64,000 nucleotides of DNA from Prolixibacteraceae bacterium (GTDB lineage: Bacteria; Bacteroidota; Bacteroidia; Bacteroidales; Prolixibacteraceae). The notes under the pieces were generated by a model. The model was not told where the DNA came from, did not search any database, and saw nothing but the letters and a program-made list of their open reading frames with translations. The DNA is taken from positions 1 to 64,000 of the forward strand of contig JAIBEY010000052.1 in the NCBI GenBank assembly GCA_019459525.1, in the 5' to 3' direction. Numbering within the stretch: the stretch's first letter is position 1; every line of letters starts with the position of its first letter. Shown one piece after another: positions 17,655-25,026 of the stretch. The position numbers and the translations under genes are program-made.

Positions 17655-17940
17655 AAAAGTAAATATTGCCATACAGGTTTTACCACGGTCTTCTTCAAAA
17701 GGAACATACGAGTTAGTTGATTTAGCAATTGAATTGATTCAGAAATCGGGGCTTGAGTATCGGGTTTGCCCGTTTGAAACGGTAGTTGAAGGCTATTATG
17801 ACGAAGTGATGAAGCTGGTGAAAGACATTCATGAAGCTGTTTATCTGGGTGGAGCAGAAGAAATAATAACGAATCTTAAAATTCAAACTCGTCATAATCA
17901 GGATGTTCTTATTGATGATAAAATGTATAAATATGAATAG
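17644..17940 (+). CDS. Thiamine-binding protein, MTH1187/YkoF-like
   Basis: A 98-aa cytoplasmic protein of the MTH1187 family (ferredoxin-like fold, tetrameric). Seen: the conserved start NIAIQVLPR, SGLEYRVCPFETVVEG and the helix that follows. Some members bind thiamine or its pyrimidine part; the role is ligand binding or salvage rather than catalysis. It overlaps the upstream unknown gene by 11 bases, so both probably act together. No TPP riboswitch is present before the operon. Confidence 0.8.
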   Translation: MMNKKVNIAIQVLPRSSSKGTYELVDLAIELIQKSGLEYRVCPFETVVEGYYDEVMKLVKDIHEAVYLGGAEEIITNLKIQTRHNQDVLIDDKMYKYE

Positions 17941-17961
17941 GCAAAAAATATACTTTTCGGG

Positions 17962-17992
17962 TTTGTTTTTATCGCGCTAAGTATTATATTTG
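17962..17992 (+). promoter_or_regulatory. Promoter of tRNA-Arg
   Basis: TTTG (17962-17965), exactly 19 bases, then TATATTTG (17985-17992). This is a full match to the Bacteroidota -33/-7 consensus, with initiation expected a few bases before the tRNA. Confidence 0.85.
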
Positions 17993-18007
17993 CATCGCTT
18001 TTGCAAT

Positions 18008-18083
18008 GGCCCCGTAGCTTAATGGATAGAGCATCTGACTACGGATCAGAAGGTTGGAGGTTCGAGTCTTCCCGGGGTCACCA
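18008..18083 (+). tRNA. tRNA-Arg(ACG)
   Basis: A full cloverleaf can be drawn. The acceptor GGCCCCG pairs with CGGGGTC (one G-T), the anticodon stem is TCTGA/TCAGA around the loop CTACGGA with anticodon ACG (decodes CGN arginine codons through A34 modified to inosine), and the T arm is GGAGG-TTCGAGT-CTTCC. The discriminator A and CCA are encoded. The 3' end is a likely integration target for mobile elements; see the region downstream. Confidence 0.97.
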
Positions 18084-18091
18084 GAAAATCA

Positions 18092-18128
18092 AGCAGTTAC
18101 AGCAATAAGATGCGTAGCTGCTTTTTTA
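18092..18128 (+). terminator. Intrinsic terminator after tRNA-Arg
   Basis: 9-bp stem (AGCAGTTAC with GTAGCTGCT, one G-T pair) and a T run, starting 9 bases after the tRNA CCA. Confidence 0.8.
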
Positions 18129-19436
18129 TTTGATACACGAATTGATACACACTTGCCCCTATTTCCGGCTTTTTGCCTCCTCAAATTTACAGAGTACAGT
18201 TAATTCTCTTGTATTCCATATTCCCTTACCTTTTTACGAAAAACCACACCTATAAAATCAAGACTTACCATCATTGCCTACTTTTCTATTATAACTTTTT
18301 CCTGTTCAATAAGGAAGTACCCTGTTCAATAAGGAGGTACATTGAAAGAACTACTTTGGGGAGTATGATCGTTGCATTTCTTAACTTCAAACCTTTCTTA
18401 GATAAAGGATTCATTGTGACCTTAATCAAACCTAAGTTCCTATTGAAATTTTGAATCATGCGAACGGTCCGGAAATTGTATATTCTTACCGATCCTTCAA
18501 TACTATAAATCAGTTCTCAAACAAGATGTTATTTCTGAAGGCGATCAGGATTAGATTTTTAATCGACTCCTAGTACTGGTCGCTTTTTTGTTCACGATTT
18601 TCAAAACTTCACATCCCATGAATGGCTATTATCTATTTACCCTTTTTGTGAATTGCCCTACGCATGAAATATTCGATTTTTTTAAGATAAAAATTGTTAT
18701 CAACTTGCAGTCCACTTTCAGTAATTGCAAACTCTGTTTCAATTTTGCAAGTTCGGTTCGGTTGAGCCCCAATAAAAGAAAGACTACAAATGGTTATTAA
18801 AGTATATGAAAAGCAATTTTATTATTCTATTAATCAACCGTTTATACAATAGCTCCTTAATGTAGCACTCAATCTCTCAACTCCTAACTCAACAACTGAT
18901 TTGCACCTACTTGCAGTTTTTGAATAGATTGAATTCAGAAGTCTATTCACCTAATATAGTGACAATTACAAAACTTTAAAAACTTCCAAATACCGCTAAT
19001 CAAGGTAATTTATATTACCAACTTGCAGTTTTTTTTACAAGTCCATGATAGTGCTTTATTAATTTGTCCGCATAGTTAATGAAGGTCGTTAAGGATTAGT
19101 CCTAATACAGGCTAACTAAGGCGATTGGTGAGATTTTGGCAAATTCATTGAACCTAGAGCTATTTAGAATTACAAGTTAGTTATAATTCGTTTTAAGATG
19201 GAAGGGGAAGCTAACAAAATTGATGGAACTCCTAATATCATTGATTTTCCTGGGTCAATTGGGTTAACCACAAATTTTCTTCTTTTGAAAGTAAAAATAT
19301 TGTAAGTGTCATCAATACACTTATTCATAGAACATTTTCCAATACTCACTTTCATACACTATTTCTGGTTTTTTATACCATATCTGATATAATCTTGTAC
19401 ATCCAGAACTAATACCAATCACAAATTGAAGGCTGT
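18129..19436. other. Gene-poor AT-rich stretch, start of a probable decayed island
   Basis: About 1.3 kb with no convincing gene; the longest open frames (93, 70 and 61 codons) have compositions unlike the surrounding proteins. Notable contents are a 20-bp tandem duplication at 18301-18340 and three copies of ACTTGCAG (18703-18710, 18909-18916, 19021-19028). The position directly behind a tRNA and the lack of coding capacity suggest the residue of an integrated element. No integrase was found. Confidence 0.5.
18301..18340 (+). repeat. 20-bp tandem duplication
   Basis: CCTGTTCAATAAGGAAGTAC is followed at once by a copy differing at one base (GGAGG for GGAAG). It lies in the non-coding part after tRNA-Arg. 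Confidence 0.9.
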
Positions 19437-20750
19437 TTATCCAATAACACCTATTGCAATTCCAAATTCAGCAAGAAAATTTATATCTGCTTGACCTATT
19501 AACCTTGCTTCCTTTAGCTCCTTAATAAATTCCTTGTTCCTCAAATCCTCAATTGTTATATCGCTGAACTGAACCGAAAGCTTGAACTCATCAAGCAATA
19601 TATGAGACTTGGGCCATTTAATTTTTTTGGGGTTGCAAATTAGGTCTTGTGCGACTGACTTGGCTTCGGTTTCAATATAAGCTTTATTTTGCCATAGATA
19701 AGGATCGTTAGGAAAAAGAGCTTGGGGATTAACCAGGAAAAAATCTTTCAAGTCTTCGAGCAATCTGGTTTTGGTGGACTCTATCTGTTTTGCCAACTTA
19801 CTTATAATATCTGCCTTAACCGTTATTAATTCTTCCTTCAGTAATTCATATTTTGCCACAAATTCGACCTTGTGCTGCATACTTACAAGACTCTCCTCTC
19901 GCGACTTTATTTTAGTAAAAAAGGTTTCTCTTAGATTAGCAATTTTTACCTTGAATTCATTAAGTGGTTTAAAACATTCTTCATCATCATTTTTGTCAAA
20001 AAGGTTCAATCTTGTTTCAAGCTTTTCCTTTAATTCAGCATCTATTATCGGGAGAACATCTTTAGGCAAGTCAATTTTGTGGTACATTATATTTGAACCT
20101 TTGAATACGAGCTTTGCATACTGAAACTTGTTGGAATAGAACTCCACTATTCGTTTATAATCGGGCTTTATCGGGGGATTCTTTTTAAGTGATTCTCTTA
20201 CATCATCAATAATGGTTTGGTTAATCACTGAAGAGATTACAATTCCAGAATCTAAAAATTCTGACTCTATATTCTTTAATTGGTTGCTTTCTTCAATGAT
20301 AGCATTAGCAATATGATCAGAAAGCTCACTCCTTTTGAATGATTTAAAGAAATGCTGTTTTAGCCTAATCAGAGAAATCGGATCAATCAGAACTGCGTTG
20401 AGTGTTACCTTATCTGCTGGCAATAAGTACCTTGATTCAAAAAATAAAAAGTAACCCACCGAATCAGCAATGACAAAGGAGATTCGATTGTCTTTCATTT
20501 GTTGGACATTGTATTTTTCCATCCAACTGTCCTCATAGGATACGATTTCTCCATAACCTTGCCGAAAGGTTTCAGGACTGAAATCCAGACCAATATTGAT
20601 TGATATTCCACCCCTGTGATTATCGTAAACTTCATGTATGGACTCAATAACTTTAGGATGCAGCAATGGCAGACAAATATAAAGAGACTCCTTGGTCTGG
20701 AGAATAAAAGTACAAAACTCTTCTTCAGTAAACGATTTGATATAGTCCAT
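19437..20750 (-). CDS. Orphan 437-aa protein, unknown function
   Basis: No signal peptide or membrane helix. The N-terminal 60 residues (KESLYICLPLLHPKVIESI, then GGISINIGLDFSP) have the strand-helix-strand rhythm of a phospholipase D-like half domain, but no HKD motif is present, so catalysis is not supported. Residues about 250-350 are Lys/Glu-rich and helical, likely coiled coil. It lies in the gene-poor stretch between tRNA-Arg and the PUL and is transcribed from the direction of the lipoprotein pair. A defence or island-maintenance protein is conceivable but unsupported. Confidence 0.7.
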   Translation of the reverse strand: MDYIKSFTEEEFCTFILQTKESLYICLPLLHPKVIESIHEVYDNHRGGISINIGLDFSPETFRQGYGEIVSYEDSWMEKYNVQQMKDNRISFVIADSVGYFLFFESRYLLPADKVTLNAVLIDPISLIRLKQHFFKSFKRSELSDHIANAIIEESNQLKNIESEFLDSGIVISSVINQTIIDDVRESLKKNPPIKPDYKRIVEFYSNKFQYAKLVFKGSNIMYHKIDLPKDVLPIIDAELKEKLETRLNLFDKNDDEECFKPLNEFKVKIANLRETFFTKIKSREESLVSMQHKVEFVAKYELLKEELITVKADIISKLAKQIESTKTRLLEDLKDFFLVNPQALFPNDPYLWQNKAYIETEAKSVAQDLICNPKKIKWPKSHILLDEFKLSVQFSDITIEDLRNKEFIKELKEARLIGQADINFLAEFGIAIGVIG

Positions 20751-20862
20751 AATAGTTTAAGTTTAGATATATCAATGCTAAAAATAAGCAGCTATAAGTT
20801 TCAACCTAATACAAGCGGTTGCGCCTGTCCCTCATCCTGTATTATTCCGGTACGTGAAACAT

Positions 20863-21021
20863 CTATTTTACTTCTCTGGAGGTAGATGTATAGGTGTCGA
20901 TTACTTCGTTGTATTTCGGATTGAAAACATACCTGTTGCCGTGATAAATGGCTGCCCCGATTATAAATCCTGCGACGAGTATCGACAGGCAAATCCAAAA
21001 TGTTGATGTTGGTTTTTTCAT
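20863..21021 (-). CDS. 52-aa single-pass membrane protein
   Basis: Starts with MKKPTSTFW and a hydrophobic helix at about residues 8-26 (FWICLSILVAGFIIGAAIY), then a 26-residue polar tail ending in TSTSREVK. Its ATG overlaps the stop of the lipoprotein gene at 21018-21021 (ATGA), which supports real, coupled translation despite the small size. Function unknown; it may partner the lipoprotein. Confidence 0.65.
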   Translation of the reverse strand: MKKPTSTFWICLSILVAGFIIGAAIYHGNRYVFNPKYNEVIDTYTSTSREVK

Positions 21022-21488
21022 TCTTGTAATTTTAATAGTTTATAATCCAAGTTATTTGTCATAAGACCTAGCCAAATGTCAAATATACGTTTTGCTTCTT
21101 TTTTGTCGTTTTCTCGAACAAAGGAATAACCGCCAATTGAAAAATTAGAATTAATAAATGTAGCAATCAGGGTCCCACCATATAAACTATCATTTTTAAA
21201 GACAATTGGACTGAGAAAATTGCCATGACCGTTATCACTCAATGAAGTTCCGTAAACAACGCTGTATATTCTTACAACATCCTCTTTGTAGTGAATTGTT
21301 TCCCTGACATGCAAATTATAACTTAATGCGAATAAAGAAGCATCAGAACCACTTATCATCCAAAGAGTACTATCAGTTATTACAGCTAATATTTTATTGT
21401 CAGCGGACTTAAAAATACCTGAGATTGGGTTGTCACTATTACAACTATAGACAAACAGTAAGGCCAATAAAAATAGGAAAACTCTCAT
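21018..21488 (-). CDS. Lipoprotein, unknown function
   Basis: 156 aa with a type II signal peptide (MRVFLFLLALLFVYSC, lipid Cys16). The mature part is beta-rich and has no recognised domain. A promoter box TATATTTG lies on this strand at 21562-21555, and the palindrome at 21572-21581 sits in the adjacent spacer region. The 52-aa membrane protein follows in the same unit. Confidence 0.75.
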   Translation of the reverse strand: MRVFLFLLALLFVYSCNSDNPISGIFKSADNKILAVITDSTLWMISGSDASLFALSYNLHVRETIHYKEDVVRIYSVVYGTSLSDNGHGNFLSPIVFKNDSLYGGTLIATFINSNFSIGGYSFVRENDKKEAKRIFDIWLGLMTNNLDYKLLKLQE

Positions 21489-21554
21489 ATTGGATTTTAT
21501 TAAGCTGACAAAAGCTCAACATACGAGCACATTTGAATTATTTATTTAACTTTT

Positions 21555-21562
21555 CAAATATA
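21555..21562 (-). promoter_or_regulatory. -7 box of the lipoprotein gene
   Basis: TATATTTG on the minus strand matches TAnnTTTG; leader of about 60 bases to the ATG at 21488. The upstream side is occupied by the GACTATAGTC palindrome in place of a recognisable -33 site, which suggests regulated use. Confidence 0.5.
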
Positions 21563-21571
21563 GTAAATTCA

Positions 21572-21628
21572 GACTATAGTCTGTGGTTATAAATTGATAA
21601 TTACATCACATTCGCTCTGACTAAAGTC
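21572..21628. promoter_or_regulatory. Paired C-box-like operators (GACT-N2-AGTC)
   Basis: GACTATAGTC at 21572-21581 (followed by TGTGG) and GACTAAAGTC at 21619-21628, directly before the HTH gene. Both fit the GACT...AGTC symmetry of C-boxes bound by controller proteins of restriction-modification systems, including the GTG next to the first box. They lie between two divergent genes and could regulate both. Confidence 0.55.
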
Positions 21629-21635
21629 GGAGAAA

Positions 21636-21821
21636 ATGGTTATTGAAGTATTTGGTAAAGTTTTACGAGAACTGAGGGAAAAGAAGAATATCTCTCAGGA
21701 AAAACTTGCTGAATATTGTGAACTTGACCGAACTTATATCTCACTGCTTGAACGGGGACACCGACAACCCACTATTATAATAATCTTTAAGCTCGCTAAG
21801 GCTCTTAATATCAAGCCATAA
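21636..21821 (+). CDS. XRE-family HTH regulator, C-protein-like, apparently truncated
   Basis: 61 aa, almost entirely a helix-turn-helix domain (LRELREKKNISQEKLAEYCELDRTYISLLERGHRQPT). Its size and upstream operators resemble controller (C) proteins of type II restriction-modification systems. After IKP a TAA at 21819-21821 ends the frame, yet 12 more family-like codons (TLIEKVEKRVKD) follow in the same frame up to the stop at 21858-21860. The gene therefore probably lost its C-terminal dimerisation tail by a nonsense mutation. No methyltransferase or endonuclease gene is adjacent. Confidence 0.75.
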   Translation: MVIEVFGKVLRELREKKNISQEKLAEYCELDRTYISLLERGHRQPTIIIIFKLAKALNIKP

Positions 21822-21999
21822 ACTCTCATCGAAAAGGTTGAAAAGCGTGTAAAAGATTAAATATTAAAATACCTTCCAAGAAAACTATTGGTTTTAGTTG
21901 TTTAAATGGGTGAAAAAAAGGAATTCTCCCAGTTTGTTTTTGATTTAAAGAATGAGACTTTGTTTGCACTTCTATTTAGCTGACTATTTAAAAATGATA

Positions 22000-22007
22000 C
22001 ATTTGTA
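22000..22007 (+). promoter_or_regulatory. -7 box for the 54-aa gene
   Basis: TACATTTG matches TAnnTTTG and lies 13 bases before the ATG at 22021. No -33 TTG at the right spacing. Confidence 0.4.
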
Positions 22008-22020
22008 AAAAATAACAGCG

Positions 22021-22185
22021 ATGGACGAAGCCCAAATTCGGAAGATGGAAGAATACAACCAGAGGGAAAAACTGGCAGTGGCAGAAATGATGAAGTTGCC
22101 AATGTCCTCAGAGGAAATGGACAGAGTGATTCAGGAGCATTACGACGCACACAATCAGATAAATCCGAACAAGAAGAAGGATTAA
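22021..22185 (+). CDS. 54-aa hydrophilic protein, unknown function
   Basis: Open frame MDEAQIRKMEEYNQREKLAV to NPNKKKD, strongly charged and probably helical. It has its own -7 box and a plausible charged composition, whereas the longer open frame on the opposite strand (21902-22150) is Ser/Phe/Leu-rich and looks like its shadow. No family recognised. Confidence 0.5.
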   Translation: MDEAQIRKMEEYNQREKLAVAEMMKLPMSSEEMDRVIQEHYDAHNQINPNKKKD

Positions 22186-22433
22186 AGCAGTATTACTAAG
22201 GAAACGATATTCGGGTTCCATTCTCAGAGGTCATAAATTGGGCGAAACATTCCCAAGCGATAACAAAAACGATATTTTTGAAAATAAAATGCACAATCAC
22301 TCTCGTCTGAGGATTGATTTAGTCTTTCCCCTTAGGTTGAATATCTAAATTGTGGTAAAAGTACTAGTCTAGTTGGAATGTGTTTTTCTGAGTTCAGGGG
22401 TGATATTTGTAAAGTTGATTAGGAATCAGACAT

Positions 22434-22690
22434 TTAAATTAATGTGGTAACGGTTCCCTTGGCAGAAATATAAAAGGTATTTTCCTGAGCGGGATATTTG
22501 TAGCCCGAAAATGAAGATGGAATGTCTTTGTTTATAATAAATCTACCTTTACCTGAATATACCGATCCTTCAAGAGAAACTTCATCCCAGATTAACGTTA
22601 TATCAACATTCGAAGCAGGGCCACCAACACCTCCGCATAAACTCTCTTCATAGATGTCAAGTCCAGTCACAGCATAACACGGGGGATTGT
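22434..22690 (-). pseudogene. C-terminal remnant of an unknown protein
   Basis: About 85 codons that read as a beta-rich C-terminal part (ITLIWDEVSLEGSVYSGKGRFIINKD, with the end at YISAKGTVTTLI). Upstream of about 22690 the frame runs into the reverse complement of the hydrolase remnant on the other strand, so the 5' part is missing. Confidence 0.45.
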
Positions 22691-23288
22691 AAACGAAGTT
22701 CCGGCCAACGAAATAGCCGTTACATACTATACGGAAACAGAACATGGCTTAGCATCGTTCGGCATTCGTTTCGATAAAGAAACTGTAATGGTGGGCTACC
22801 CAAAAGCACATTTATGGGTGGAAGCCAAAGGTTCTGACGACATGGATTTGTTCTTTATGGTTCAAAAGTTGGATCGATTTGGTAATCCTCTGCAGCAGTT
22901 TGTGATTCCTAATCAAGGATCAATGATGCAGGATTTGAGCGAACGTGGTGCTTCAGTGCTACGATACAAAGGAGCCAACGGCCGTTTGCGTGTATCTGCC
23001 CGCCATCTGGACGAATTACTCACAACTGATGAAGTTCCGGCACACACATTCGACCGTGTAGAAAAGCTACAACCGGGCGAGATTGCAGAAATAGAAATCG
23101 ATCTTTTCCCAATGGGAATGATTTTTTACCCCGGCGAACAGTTACGATTTGTGATTAGCTCCAGAAACGATTTGGGAGCTATTATGCCCGGCACCGCTGG
23201 TTTTGTACCCGAAAATAAGGGATTGCACATCATCCATACAGGCGGTTCACATCCTTCATATCTTCAGTTACCAGTAAAATCGGTGTAA
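22683..23288 (+). pseudogene. C-terminal fragment of a CocE/NonD (X-Pro dipeptidyl-peptidase-like) hydrolase
   Basis: Reads in one frame from VNEVPANEIAVTYYTETEHG (GTA at 22689) through VGYPKAHLWVEAKGSDDMDL to the stop at 23288. This is the non-catalytic C-terminal jelly-roll of CocE/NonD or X-Pro dipeptidyl-peptidase family hydrolases (RLRVSARHLDE, IDLFPMGMIFYPGEQLRFVIS). The alpha/beta-hydrolase domain that would hold the Ser-Asp-His triad is absent. The longest ATG frame starts only at 22788. Cut at the same point as the opposing remnant. Confidence 0.8.
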
Positions 23289-23349
23289 TTTCTAATATAA
23301 GAACTAAGCTGCAAATGCATCACTTAGAAGCTTCAAATCCTCCAGTAAA

Positions 23350-23380
23350 TGGTTCGAGTTTTGTACCAGCTGGGTCACTA
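23350..23380 (+). other. Possible degenerate copy of a tRNA 3' end (candidate attachment-site trace)
   Basis: GGTTCGAGT and then GGGTCACTA recall the GGTTCGAGT and GGGTCACCA of the tRNA-Arg 3' end at 18058-18083, but the spacing differs (12 bases against 7). A hairpin terminator follows, as after the tRNA. Weak evidence for the far end of an integrated element. Confidence 0.25.
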
Positions 23381-23390
23381 AAAATTAGAT

Positions 23391-23431
23391 ACCGTAATTG
23401 ATAGACAGTCAGTTACGGTTTTTTTTTATTT
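23391..23431 (+). terminator. Intrinsic terminator
   Basis: 7-bp stem (ACCGTAA with TTACGGT), loop of 15 bases, then a run of nine or more T. About 100 bases after the hydrolase remnant. Confidence 0.75.
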
Positions 23432-23544
23432 ATTATATGCACGAGATTTGAACGATATACGCGATCAATCAGGAATATTGGCGACTTATTTGATTTTATA
23501 TACCCTTTTTAACTGGTTCAAATCCATAATTCACCTTGTACAAA

Positions 23545-23847
23545 TCAATTATTAAGGTTTGAGTTGCTTAAAGTGTAGCGGTGGGTAGATGGCCGTACCA
23601 ATACAAAATTTGGCCTAGTGTACTGAATCGTTATACTATCTTCGGTATAGCTGTACCCAAAAGTATGCAATACCCCATCAGAACGGGGAGATTTGAAAGT
23701 TTGATCGTCAATAAAATACAAGGTGTCGGTCTTATCTGCGGCAATCCATGTTCCAATGAATCCGCCATCGGGTAAAGTATCTTTATTGCAGGACATGAAA
23801 ACCTGTAAGAACAGAATATTAGTTAGGCTTGTAGATCGAATATTCAT
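23545..23847 (-). CDS. Small lipoprotein, possibly lipocalin-like
   Basis: 100 aa with a short signal and a probable lipid Cys at residue 20 (QVFMSCNKD). GFIGTWIAADKTDTLYFIDDQ is the start typical of small lipocalin-like domains (G-x-W followed by a TDTLYF-like strand), and the C terminus THRYTLSNSNL fits the end of such a barrel. The lipobox is imperfect. Function unknown; it borders the PUL but is transcribed away from it. Confidence 0.55.
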   Translation of the reverse strand: MNIRSTSLTNILFLQVFMSCNKDTLPDGGFIGTWIAADKTDTLYFIDDQTFKSPRSDGVLHTFGYSYTEDSITIQYTRPNFVLVRPSTHRYTLSNSNLNN

Positions 23848-24065
23848 TGCTGTCAGGCGTATCTCTCTTTTATTATTTATCGGATTTAAAATCAGAATCT
23901 TATTAAAGATTACTGCTTTGACAATCGATCAACATATCAATAGGTTCATAAACAACAGATAGATCAACTTTTCACACAACAGGTTTAAAATAGTATTATG
24001 AAATCCGTTAGTGCAGAAGACTCCAAATATTTCGAAATGCTTAATTGATTTTTCTTTTTCACAAT
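23848..24065. other. Intergenic region before the sigma factor gene
   Basis: AT-rich, with no gene recognised; it separates the divergent small lipoprotein from the ECF sigma gene, whose likely promoter lies at 24045-24073. Confidence 0.4.
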
Positions 24066-24073
24066 TATATTTG
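24045..24073 (+). promoter_or_regulatory. Candidate promoter of the ECF sigma gene
   Basis: TTG at 24045-24047, an 18-base spacer, and TATATTTG at 24066-24073. Leader of about 115 bases to the ATG at 24197. This would be a housekeeping promoter giving basal sigma expression. Confidence 0.45.
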
Positions 24074-24196
24074 ATTGTATAGCATATATTGCCGAAAACA
24101 ATTTGATTTTTGAGGTGTATTACAAAAAATATAATTTATTTTGGATTTGATTTTTGCGAATTTAAATTGAAAGTTAAATATTGCTAATAAAAATTA

Positions 24197-24805
24197 ATGA
24201 TCAATCTACTCCGAAATACAGAAATAAATCTTAGTAATGGAGAAAAGCTTGATTTAAAAGAATTTTTCTATACCTACTATCCAAAACTTACATCATTTGC
24301 GTCTAGTTACATTGTTGAACCATCAGTATGTGAGGATATTGTGCAAGATGTTTTTATCTCATTCTGGGAAAAACAAAGAAATTTTCCGAATATATATGCC
24401 GTAAAAGCGTTCTTTTATACCGCAACAAGGAATTCATGTCTCGATCATCTCAAGCACTTTAAGGTTGAAGAAAAATACAGGGCAATGACAAAAAACAATA
24501 TCGAAACAACTGAATCTTTTTTTGACGAGGTTATTCGGAATGAAGCGTACAGCGAGATTTACAGTGAGATCAACAAATTACCTACAATGGGCAAAAGAGT
24601 ATTGTTGCTGGCACTTCGCGAAAACTCGAACGAAGAAATAGCCAAAATCCTAAATATTGCAATTAATACTGTTAAAACACATAAAGCAAGGGCCTATAAA
24701 GTTTTACGAAAAAATTTAAGTGATTTATTTTTATTTTTTTCCCTTTCCAGAAGAAAAGTTACCGAGATTGCCCTAGCTAAAATTTGGCTAAATACAAAGA
24801 AATGA
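24197..24805 (+). CDS. ECF-type sigma factor (FecI-like)
   Basis: 202 aa with region 2 (FASSYIVEPSVCEDIVQDVFISFWEKQ, about residues 36-62) and region 4 HTH (ENSNEEIAKILNIAINTVKTHKARAYKVLRK, about 144-175). It belongs to the RpoE-like sigma-70 factors that Bacteroidota pair with a FecR anti-sigma factor and an STN-domain SusC. When the outer-membrane receptor binds its glycan, the anti-sigma factor releases this sigma to transcribe the PUL. It is the first gene of the locus; the anti-sigma gene follows after 221 bases. Confidence 0.95.
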   Translation: MINLLRNTEINLSNGEKLDLKEFFYTYYPKLTSFASSYIVEPSVCEDIVQDVFISFWEKQRNFPNIYAVKAFFYTATRNSCLDHLKHFKVEEKYRAMTKNNIETTESFFDEVIRNEAYSEIYSEINKLPTMGKRVLLLALRENSNEEIAKILNIAINTVKTHKARAYKVLRKNLSDLFLFFSLSRRKVTEIALAKIWLNTKK

Positions 24806-24891
24806 ATATAAACGTGAGAGAGAATAACTTTCTAAGATATCCTTATTTAGCTATAAATATTTGTTGATTATTGTGTTGTTGTTTGTTATAA

Positions 24892-24922
24892 AAACGTTTT
24901 AACTCGAAGAGTTTAAACGTTT
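24892..24922 (+). terminator. Long hairpin between sigma and anti-sigma genes
   Basis: A 14-bp stem with one mismatch (AAACGTTTTAACTC with GAGTTTAAACGTTT), 3-base loop GAA, then CTTTTC. It may be a partial terminator lowering anti-sigma expression, or a nearly symmetric operator. Confidence 0.55.
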
Positions 24923-25026
24923 CTTTTCTCAATAAAAAAGATGCTCTTCATGTAATTCCATTTTTTCTCATTGTCGTTTGTAATGTATAAAAGAATATAA
25001 TCCACTATAAAATCGTAAAAAAAATA

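Noticed and set aside
17600-17660. TPP riboswitch before the thiamine-binding gene
   Set aside because: No CUGAGA-type core and the gene overlaps the one before it.
18173-18454. 93-codon open frame after tRNA-Arg
   Set aside because: Phe/Tyr/Leu-rich composition, no promoter, spans the 20-bp tandem duplication; looks like chance.
18588-18800. 70-codon open frame in the gene-poor stretch
   Set aside because: Composition unlike proteins around it, no start signal, contains one of the repeated ACTTGCAG words.
19170-19355. 61-codon minus-strand open frame downstream of the 437-aa gene
   Set aside because: No promoter or domain; might be a tail remnant but not supported.
20801-20998. 65-codon minus-strand frame
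   Set aside because: Out of frame with the 52-aa membrane protein that is coupled by ATGA; Arg/Ser-rich shadow.
21902-22150. 82-codon minus-strand frame
   Set aside because: Ser/Phe/Pro-rich shadow of the charged 54-aa plus-strand gene, which has its own -7 box.
24141-24170. Second promoter close to the ECF sigma gene
   Set aside because: TTG and TAAATTGA are near the right spacing but the -7 does not match TAnnTTTG; the 24045-24073 site is better.
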